From contig SMXL01000043.1 in assembly GCA_004356385.1 (NCBI GenBank), positions 1 to 5,116 on the forward strand: 5,116 nucleotides of DNA. Reading direction: 5' to 3'. Shown piece by piece: positions 1-5,116 of the stretch. The notes under the pieces are model-generated. The model had not been told where the DNA came from, searched no databases, and saw only the letters and a program-made list of their open reading frames with translations. The position numbers and the translations under genes are program-made. Each line of letters starts with the position of its first letter. Position 1 is the first letter of the stretch. This DNA comes from Bacteroidota bacterium (GTDB lineage Bacteria > Bacteroidota > Rhodothermia > Rhodothermales > UBA10348).

Positions 1-2
1 AC

Positions 3-146
3 CCGAGCGACGACCAAGAAGACTATGATCTTCCCGTCTGGGCCGGAGTTATTCCAATCCAGCAGCACATAATGGCACCAGTCGATGACGAACAGCTGAT
101 CGAAGGAATATCGGTACCCGATTATGTCTTGAACTATTCCCGGTAA
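3..146 (+). CDS. Pyridoxamine 5'-phosphate oxidase-family flavin-binding protein, C-terminal end (partial)
   Basis: The reading frame is open from the left edge (first complete codon at base 3) to a TAA at 144-146, giving 47 C-terminal residues; the start lies outside the window. The visible tail has the pattern EDYDLPVWAGVIPI (residues 6-19 of the fragment), followed by an acidic stretch and a VPDYVLNYSR end. From memory, a DYxLPVWAGVxPL segment followed by a short variable tail typifies the C-terminus of small cytoplasmic FMN-binding proteins of the Pyridox_ox_2 (NimA-like) group, split-barrel proteins of about 200-240 residues. The FMN-binding part is not visible, so neither cofactor nor substrate can be stated. 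The next gene starts 18 bases downstream on the same strand, so co-transcription is plausible. Family assignment rests on one conserved motif and is moderately sure. Confidence 0.72.
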   Translation, partial: PSDDQEDYDLPVWAGVIPIQQHIMAPVDDEQLIEGISVPDYVLNYSR

Positions 147-164
147 TCAATACGGTTCGCTGCA

Positions 165-1055
165 ATGGATGCGTTCCTTGAGTTTTTCGAATCGATCCCG
201 CCAGCGTATCGAACTCTGGTTTTGGTGGGCGGACTTGGGTTTCTCTGGATACTCGAGAGTGCCATACCCTTATTCTCAATTTCGAAGCAACGGATTCGTC
301 ACGCGGCGCTGAATTTATTTTTCACGTTCACAACACTGGTCATCAATTTCTCTCTAGCCTTTGTGCTGGTCGCATCGGCGGACTTCACGGCATCAAATCG
401 ATTCGGTGTGCTCTACCTCATTTCCCTACCTGCGTGGCTTCACGTGCTCCTGGGACTCATGCTTCTCGATTTAATTGGCGCCTATTTGATTCACTGGATC
501 GAACACCGAATCAAGTGGCTTTGGAAATTCCATCTGATTCACCACACTGATACGCGTGTCGACGTGACGACAGGACTCCGACATCACCCGGGGGAATCCG
601 TATTTCGGGCGGCATTCACTATACTCGGGGTCTTCGTCGCTGGCGTACCGATCGGAGTCGTTCTTCTATATCAGACGATTTCGGCCGTGTTCACGCAGGT
701 CACACACGCGAATATTAAATCTCCTCCGGCAGTTGACAGACTCCTCTCCTACGTATTCGTCACACCAAACATGCACAAGGTGCATCATCATTTTTCGCAG
801 CCCTTGACGGACACGAACTACGGAAATGTCCTCTCGATATGGGATCGACTATTCGGGACATTCGCAGCGGTCGAGAATACGACGGACCTCAACTATGGAA
901 TCGACACGCACATGAAGCCGGAAGAAAATGACGCGGTTTTTAATCTGCTGGCCATTCCCTTTCAAGCCTATCGTGCACCGGCCGGATCGAAGTTTTCTGA
1001 AGATCTTGCGACGGAAGATGCCGTGACCAAAGACCAGCCAGACGAGCACCAATAA
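165..1055 (+). CDS. Sterol desaturase / fatty acid hydroxylase superfamily membrane protein
   Basis: A 296-residue integral membrane protein expected to use a non-haem diiron centre to hydroxylate or desaturate a lipid or isoprenoid substrate at the inner membrane. The family's histidine motifs are all present: HWIEH (110-114, HX3H), HLIHH (123-127, HX2HH), RHH with Glu144 (139-144), His181, and HKVHHH (204-209). They are followed by NYG (218-220) and WDRLFGTF (226-233), the usual end of the catalytic domain. Hydrophobic segments lie at about 17-38, 48-70, 84-108 and 148-175, and the polar tail after about 275 is charged. Length is normal for bacterial members. The ATG at 165 is chosen because it gives a full-length N-terminal membrane segment; no Shine-Dalgarno sequence is seen. 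The substrate is unknown: bacterial members act on sterols, carotenoids, alkylglycerols or fatty acids. It is followed 3-30 bases later by the outer-membrane protein gene, suggesting one transcript. Confidence 0.93.
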   Translation: MDAFLEFFESIPPAYRTLVLVGGLGFLWILESAIPLFSISKQRIRHAALNLFFTFTTLVINFSLAFVLVASADFTASNRFGVLYLISLPAWLHVLLGLMLLDLIGAYLIHWIEHRIKWLWKFHLIHHTDTRVDVTTGLRHHPGESVFRAAFTILGVFVAGVPIGVVLLYQTISAVFTQVTHANIKSPPAVDRLLSYVFVTPNMHKVHHHFSQPLTDTNYGNVLSIWDRLFGTFAAVENTTDLNYGIDTHMKPEENDAVFNLLAIPFQAYRAPAGSKFSEDLATEDAVTKDQPDEHQ

Positions 1056-1085
1056 TCCGTGAGCGTGCCATTGAAAATACCGGAA

Positions 1086-2234
1086 ATGATCAAGCGAAGT
1101 GTCATCTTCGGGTCCATACTCTTAGTCTCGATATCGCTCTTTAGTCGTTCCGTTGCCGCCCAGGATCCCGATTCCGTCGCGACAGCGGACTCCCTCCTGT
1201 TGGAACTCCAAAGGGAATTAGCCTCTCTGGCGACACCTGGTCCTCGTCAGAATAGCGGGCGATCCAGGCCCACGACGAATCCTGATATTACCGTCATCGG
1301 GGACACGCGTGCGATGTATTTCTCTGAAGGGGATCGAAACTTCGATTTCGAGCTGCACGAGGTAGAAACAGCTTTCAAGTCAGCAATCGATCCGTTTGCG
1401 AGAGCTGATGTCTACATAGCTGCCGCCAGCGAAGACGGCGAGATTCAGTTTGAGTTGGAAGAGGCGTTTCTCACGACTCTCGCACTCCCCCATCAGCTTC
1501 AATTAAAAGCCGGAAAATTTCGAAGCAATGTGGGAAAAATCAATCGCCTTCATCCTCATGCTCTTCCATATACCGATATTCCAACCGTTTATAAAAACTT
1601 TTTTGGCCCTGAGGGCTTGAATGATCAGGGCGTCGGTTTGAGCTGGCTCATCCCCAATAGTTCGTTCTATCAGGAGATTTCTCTTGAGATTACACGAGGA
1701 CCCGGTGAGAATGAGAGTTTCGAGAGGGCCGAAAACAATCGCTTGCTCTATACCTCTCATCTGAAGAATTTCTGGGACCTCTCGCGCGACGCGACTCTTG
1801 AGCTGGGCATATCCGGCCTCGTCGGTCCAAATTCCCATGGAATGATCACTCTCATGGGGGGCGTAGATCTGACATACAAATGGAAACCGGTCCAATTCAA
1901 CACGTACGAGTCTTTTGTGGCTCAGATAGAAACATTTCTAAGTAGAATGGAGACGGAAGGAGGAGACATTTCGACGTGGGGCATGTATGGTTTGGTCAGT
2001 TATCAATTCGCCGCGAGATGGCTGATCACGGGTCGATTCGATCACTCGGATCTCCCCGACAATCCAGATTGGAATGAAAATGGCTTTTCCGCGACTCTCG
2101 GACTATATGTGACTCAATTTCAAAAAATCGAGCTCGGAGTCCGGCGTATATGGGGTGAACATATGGACACGTTGTATACGGGAGTGGTCAGAGTCATCTT
2201 TGTGATCGGCACACATGGAGCCCATGAATATTAA
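1086..2234 (+). CDS. Outer-membrane beta-barrel protein of a metal-uptake operon (porin-like, function unproven)
   Basis: A 382-residue exported protein. The ATG at 1086 gives a classic Sec signal peptide: MIKRS, a hydrophobic core to about residue 19, then a predicted cut after SVAAQ. A GTG at 1059 in the same frame would add nine residues (MSVPLKIPE) and also remains possible. After the signal come a short Leu-rich, possibly coiled segment (DSLLLELQRELASL, about 35-48) and a Pro/Arg/Ser linker. The rest, from about residue 66, is rich in alternating polar/hydrophobic amphipathic strands typical of a barrel, including KAGKFRSNVGKINRLHPH (141-158). The final strand (YTGVVRVIFVIG) and terminal aromatic residue (HGAHEY) resemble an outer-membrane assembly signal. 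No TonB box or plug domain is seen, so this is not a full TonB-dependent receptor; it looks closer to phosphate-selective-porin or maltoporin-like barrels. Its place 27 bases before the binding-protein gene suggests passage of metal or a metal complex, which is inference. I recognise the general type, not a named family. Confidence 0.82.
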   Translation: MIKRSVIFGSILLVSISLFSRSVAAQDPDSVATADSLLLELQRELASLATPGPRQNSGRSRPTTNPDITVIGDTRAMYFSEGDRNFDFELHEVETAFKSAIDPFARADVYIAAASEDGEIQFELEEAFLTTLALPHQLQLKAGKFRSNVGKINRLHPHALPYTDIPTVYKNFFGPEGLNDQGVGLSWLIPNSSFYQEISLEITRGPGENESFERAENNRLLYTSHLKNFWDLSRDATLELGISGLVGPNSHGMITLMGGVDLTYKWKPVQFNTYESFVAQIETFLSRMETEGGDISTWGMYGLVSYQFAARWLITGRFDHSDLPDNPDWNENGFSATLGLYVTQFQKIELGVRRIWGEHMDTLYTGVVRVIFVIGTHGAHEY

Positions 2235-2261
2235 TTTACATTTCGGTTAAAAACGACGAGA

Positions 2262-3197
2262 ATGAAGCACCCCAAGCTGACTGGTTGCATGCTCCTCGGC
2301 CTTTGCGCGTTTACGTTCAACAGCGCGATCGCGCAGGACAAACTTCAGGTGGTTACGACGCTTCCCGACCTGGCCTATCTTGCGAGCGAGATCGGTGGGG
2401 ACGCGGTCGAAACGTTCTCGATCGCTACCGGATACCAGAACCCCCACTTCGTTGATCCGAAACCCAGCTATATTCTGAAGCTGACTCGTGCCGACATGTT
2501 TATCACCGTCGGCCTCGATCTGGAGATCGGATGGGTGCCTGCCCTTCTCACCAGTGCTCGAAACGCGAAGATTCAACCGGGCGGCGACGGTTATCTGGAC
2601 GCATCGCTTGACGTTCCACTTCTGGAGGTTCCATCCAGCGTGAGCCGGGAAGAGGGAGATATCCACGTATTTGGAAACCCCCACTATTGGCTGGACCCCG
2701 ACCGGGTGCAAATAATGGCTCGAAATATCACGAATGCCCTAACTCGATTACTTCCAGCGAACAAGTCTCGATTCGAAGAGAATCTCGAACAGTTCAGTAC
2801 ACGACTGGACCTTAAATTCATCGAATGGAAAGAACGAATGGCTCCTTACAAAGGAGCTCACATCATCGCGTATCACAACCAGTGGCCTTACTTCGAGGAA
2901 GCATTCGGATTGGATATCGCTGACTTTCTAGAGCCCAAACCTGGCATTCCACCTACCCCGTCTCAGTTGGCACTCATCATTCGTCACATGCAGCAGGATA
3001 ATTTGAAGGTCCTTATTATCGCTCCGTACTTCAAACACGACGCTGCGAATTTGGTCGTAAGCAGGGTTAACGGTGTTGTCGTACCGCTCGCCTCTTCCGT
3101 GGGAGCATACGAAGGCATCGACACCATTTTCGATCTATTCGAATACGACATCGAGCTTATGATCAACGCGTTCAGTTCTTCGACCGACTCGCCTTAA
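2262..3197 (+). CDS. znuA: Metal ABC transporter substrate-binding protein (ZnuA/TroA family)
   Basis: A 311-residue periplasmic cluster A-I binding protein that captures Zn(II), Mn(II) or Fe(II) for an ABC-3 permease. The signal peptide is residues 1-25 (cut near AIAQ/D). LTGC at 6-9 resembles a lipobox but precedes the hydrophobic core, so a soluble protein is more likely. The mature N-terminus LQVVTTLPDLAYLASEIGGD is family-typical. Three metal-ligand histidines are clear: His62 (QNPHFVDPKPS), His141 (GNPHYWLDPD) and His205 (YHNQWPYF), with EPKPGIPPTPS at 224-234. The usual fourth ligand, Asp in a D-P-L-G type motif of ZnuA, aligns with Ser278 (ASSVG), and the His-rich loop of zinc-specific ZnuA is absent. 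Length matches the family. Its stop is 16 bases before the permease start. The znuA symbol marks the family; the metal is not settled. Confidence 0.93.
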   Translation: MKHPKLTGCMLLGLCAFTFNSAIAQDKLQVVTTLPDLAYLASEIGGDAVETFSIATGYQNPHFVDPKPSYILKLTRADMFITVGLDLEIGWVPALLTSARNAKIQPGGDGYLDASLDVPLLEVPSSVSREEGDIHVFGNPHYWLDPDRVQIMARNITNALTRLLPANKSRFEENLEQFSTRLDLKFIEWKERMAPYKGAHIIAYHNQWPYFEEAFGLDIADFLEPKPGIPPTPSQLALIIRHMQQDNLKVLIIAPYFKHDAANLVVSRVNGVVVPLASSVGAYEGIDTIFDLFEYDIELMINAFSSSTDSP

Positions 3198-3213
3198 GCG
3201 TCCAATCGTATCA

Positions 3214-4050
3214 ATGCCTGATCTCTTTGCGCTCAAATTCGTTCAATCGGCTTTGCTGGTTACGATTATCATGGGGTTGCTACTGGCGTATTTGGGGACG
3301 CACGTAGTCGGACGCGGAATCGTATTTGTTGACCTGGCCCTGGGTCAAATCTCTATGCTTGGCGTTGCGGTCGCGGCGTACTTCGATCTCGCACCTACCA
3401 CCGTCTCGATGGTTTTCACGCTCGTTGGAGCCTTCCTGATGTCGTTTATCAAAGTGACGGATAAGCGCCTCAAACAGGAAGCCATTATCGGCATCCTTTA
3501 CGCCGTTTCTTCTGCGGCGACCGTGCTTCTCATTTCAAAAGCGGCACACGGTGATTCCGATATCCAGGAAGTACTGTTCGGAAGTCTGTTTACGGTCACC
3601 AATTCCGAAATCATGTCTATGGCGATTGTCTTTGGAATTCTTGGAATCGTCCATTTCATATTTCGACGTCAATTCTTTGAAATCACAGAAAAATTTGGGA
3701 ATCGAGAAGTTGATGAATTGGGTTCGTTTAACCTTTGGAATTTCCTGTTCTATATCTCGATCGGTATAGCCATCGTCCTGGCCGTAAATGCGGGCGGAGT
3801 GATTCCCGTATTCAGTTTCCTGGTTATCCCGCCGGTATCTGCAATTCTGATAACTCGGAGTAAAATTGCCCTGATTCCGCTGGCCCTGTCACTCTCGGTA
3901 CTCGGCGGTTTTCTCGGGATTTACTTTTCTGTTCAGTTCGACTTCCCTGCAGGATCTTCCGTCGTAGCGATGCTGGGGGTTCTGTTTGCGCTCGCAGCCA
4001 TCGTTCGACTGTTGAGGGGAAAACTGAAAACCGATTCAAGCGACGGATGA
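3214..4050 (+). CDS. znuB: Metal ABC transporter permease (ABC-3 / ZnuB family)
   Basis: A 278-residue inner-membrane permease of the ABC-3 family, which forms the dimeric channel moving Zn(II), Mn(II) or Fe(II) from the binding protein into the cytoplasm. About eight to nine hydrophobic segments are visible: roughly 10-31, 35-57, 60-80, 90-108, 132-150, 174-192, 195-214, 218-239 and 248-267. Family marks are FVDLALGQISMLG (38-50), the QEAIIGILYAVSSAATVLL stretch (88-106), HGDSDIQEVLFG (112-123), the FSFLVIPPVSAIL stretch (200-212) near the expected ATPase contact, and FDFPAGSSV (242-250). In many members the first motif carries His where Gln45 stands here. The ATG at 3214 follows the znuA stop by 16 bases without a clear ribosome site, so translation may be coupled. 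No ABC ATPase gene follows: the next gene is convergent and overlaps this stop by 15 bases. Family assignment is firm; metal specificity is not. Confidence 0.94.
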   Translation: MPDLFALKFVQSALLVTIIMGLLLAYLGTHVVGRGIVFVDLALGQISMLGVAVAAYFDLAPTTVSMVFTLVGAFLMSFIKVTDKRLKQEAIIGILYAVSSAATVLLISKAAHGDSDIQEVLFGSLFTVTNSEIMSMAIVFGILGIVHFIFRRQFFEITEKFGNREVDELGSFNLWNFLFYISIGIAIVLAVNAGGVIPVFSFLVIPPVSAILITRSKIALIPLALSLSVLGGFLGIYFSVQFDFPAGSSVVAMLGVLFALAAIVRLLRGKLKTDSSDG

Positions 4051-5088
4051 TTCCAATTCCTCACCGAGCACAAGCTGGCCGGTTTCCAGATCCAGCAGGC
4101 GCCTTTTTCGCCACAATCCTCCTCCATACCCTGTAAGCGTTCCGTCTTTACCAATAACGCGGTGACAGGGGATGATGATGGCCATTCGGTTGTCGCCGTT
4201 TGCTCGGGCAACGGCTCTCACGGCTTTCGGATTGCCTATCGACTCGGCAATCGAAGCGTACGAGGTCGTCGTTCCGAACGGAATTTTCAATAATTGCCGC
4301 CACACGTCTTCCTGAAAAGGCGTACCCTTCAATTCGAGCGGGGTCAAAAAGGCCGTCAGCCTGCCCTCGAAATACGCCTCCAGCTCCTTGGAAATTCCGA
4401 ACAGGATATCATTCTCTCCAGGCACGAGGACGGCGCCAAGAATCTTCTGCGTTCTCTTGAGCTGCGTCTCCAACATCCGCCTGTCTGCAAACTCCAAAAG
4501 ACAGAGGGTCTCGTTTGTCGCACAGGCGATCATAGGCCCGAGAGGAGTCGGGATTCGAGTCGTCCAGAGTGTCCGCGACTTGCGAAGGCTCGATGGCGTT
4601 GTTCCATGAATCCTTCTTACGGCGTCACTAAATCCGCTCAACGATTCATATCCCGCGTCGAAAGCCGCCGAGGCTACCCCGTTACCGAGTTGAATCTGTC
4701 CGAGGGCCGCGCCCAACCGCCGAGCTCTACTGTACGCATGGAACGTCATCTTATGGTGCTTCTTGAACCACCTTCGTACACGATCGGGCGGCAATCCTAG
4801 CTCACGAAGGTCGCGATCCCGCCATCTCTCGGAAGGATCAATCTCAATCTTTTCCAGCAGAGGTGTCAGCCACACAGGTGGTCGATCGGAAGCCTCCATC
4901 GGTCGGCAGCGTTTACACGGCCTGAATCCTGCGAATAAAGCATCGCGGGGGGAAACGAAGAATTCGACGTTTTGGACCAGCGGCTTTTTGGCGGAACAGG
5001 TCGGTCGGCAGAATATCCCGGTCGTTTTGACGCCGGTTATAAAAATTCCGTCGTACGACGGGTCTCTGGACTCAAAAGCCCGTATCAT
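4036..5088 (-). CDS. ada: Ada: bifunctional transcriptional activator / methylated-DNA--protein-cysteine methyltransferase
   Basis: A 350-residue cytoplasmic protein that removes methyl groups from alkylated DNA and, once methylated, activates alkylation-repair genes. The N-terminal zinc domain has Cys27 (GIFCRPTC), Cys31, Cys58 and Cys61 (FRPCKRC), matching E. coli Ada Cys38, 42, 69 and 72; Cys27 would take methyl from phosphotriesters. An AraC-type DNA-binding region spans about 85-170, with the second helix-turn-helix at 138-165 (ASAAFDAGYESLSGFSDA). The methyltransferase domain spans about 178-340, with PCHRV at 307-311 (Cys308 takes methyl from O6-methylguanine), Arg291 as the probable base-flipping finger, Asn300 as the hinge, and LTGYGGG at 318-324. 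All key residues are present. Length is close to E. coli Ada (354). The frame stays open upstream of the ATG to the window edge, and homologues often extend further (RELPSRSEM fits), so the true start may lie beyond base 5116. It is convergent with the permease gene and functionally separate from it. Confidence 0.95.
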   Translation of the reverse strand: MIRAFESRDPSYDGIFITGVKTTGIFCRPTCSAKKPLVQNVEFFVSPRDALFAGFRPCKRCRPMEASDRPPVWLTPLLEKIEIDPSERWRDRDLRELGLPPDRVRRWFKKHHKMTFHAYSRARRLGAALGQIQLGNGVASAAFDAGYESLSGFSDAVRRIHGTTPSSLRKSRTLWTTRIPTPLGPMIACATNETLCLLEFADRRMLETQLKRTQKILGAVLVPGENDILFGISKELEAYFEGRLTAFLTPLELKGTPFQEDVWRQLLKIPFGTTTSYASIAESIGNPKAVRAVARANGDNRMAIIIPCHRVIGKDGTLTGYGGGLWRKRRLLDLETGQLVLGEELESSVA

Positions 5089-5116
5089 TTCTGACCGGGA
5101 AGGGAGTTCGCGGGTC

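Larger units (their letters stand above)
1..4050 (+). other. Probable five-gene operon (flavoprotein, hydroxylase, outer-membrane barrel, znuA, znuB)
   Basis: Five same-strand genes are separated by only 18, 3-30 (depending on the third gene's start), 27 and 16 bases. None of these gaps is large enough to hold a full promoter plus operator outside coding sequence, and I see no hairpin followed by a T-run in them. I looked for a Zur- or Fur-type inverted repeat in the gaps and found none I could defend, so any metal-responsive control probably acts upstream of the window or from a promoter inside a gene. The unit is inferred from spacing and direction only. Confidence 0.6.

Noticed and set aside
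129..157. TTGAAC as a -35 box upstream of the hydroxylase gene
   Set aside because: It lies inside the preceding coding region and no acceptable -10 box stands 16-18 bases downstream.
1503..1895. Minus-strand open frame of 130 codons inside the outer-membrane protein gene
   Set aside because: Antisense to a coherent exported protein; no family resemblance and no ribosome site.
2235..2261. Possible Zur/Fur operator or promoter before znuA
   Set aside because: The 27-base gap is A/T-rich but has no inverted repeat or paired -35/-10 boxes that I could defend.
2277..2290. LTGC lipobox-like motif at residues 6-9 of the binding protein
   Set aside because: The Cys precedes the hydrophobic core of the signal peptide, whereas a real lipobox follows it; a signal peptidase I site at AIAQ/D fits better.
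2247..2711. Minus-strand open frame of 154 codons over the start of znuA
   Set aside because: Antisense to the signal peptide and the first metal-ligand region of a clear ZnuA-family protein; no motifs of its own.
4294..4800. Long plus-strand open frame (168 codons) opposite ada
   Set aside because: It lies wholly antisense to a well-supported ada gene, has low-complexity Arg/Ser/Pro-rich composition with no recognisable motif, and is best explained as a shadow of ada codon use.

Overview
The window is densely coding. A rightward run of five genes (1-4050) meets one leftward gene (4036-5088), and there is no stretch longer than about 30 bases without a gene, apart from the short right-hand end. 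I see no rRNA, tRNA, CRISPR array, insertion sequence, notable repeat or clear terminator. Base composition is near 50% GC and looks even throughout. The two exported proteins have Sec signal peptides ending in an Ala-x-Ala-Gln-Asp type junction, and none of the starts has a convincing Shine-Dalgarno sequence. Both traits fit the Bacteroidota/Rhodothermota/Balneolota side of the tree. The outer-membrane protein requires a Gram-negative envelope. The phylum is an inference and could be wrong; the window carries no phylogenetic marker.

Layout: (1) 3-146, the last 47 codons of a flavin-binding pyridoxamine 5'-phosphate oxidase-family protein. (2) 165-1055, a membrane sterol desaturase/fatty acid hydroxylase-family protein with a full set of diiron histidine motifs. 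(3) 1086-2234, a secreted outer-membrane beta-barrel protein. (4) 2262-3197, a ZnuA/TroA-type periplasmic metal-binding protein. (5) 3214-4050, a ZnuB-type ABC-3 family permease. (6) 4036-5088 on the minus strand, an Ada-type alkylation-damage protein with Cys4 zinc domain, AraC-type helix-turn-helix and methyltransferase domain.

The first five genes are co-directional with gaps of 18, 3-30, 27 and 16 bases, so they are probably one operon. Its core reads as a metal-uptake route: a barrel in the outer membrane, a periplasmic carrier and an inner-membrane permease. No ABC ATPase is encoded here, so the permease must use one encoded elsewhere. The substrate is likely Zn(II), Mn(II) or Fe(II); sequence alone does not decide. 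The upstream hydroxylase needs iron, so a shared metal theme is possible but unproven. The Ada gene is convergent and unrelated in function; its 3' end overlaps that of the permease by 15 bases.

The most interesting points are the outer-membrane barrel in the metal operon with His motifs, the apparent loss of the usual fourth (Asp) metal ligand in the binding protein, and the missing ATPase.
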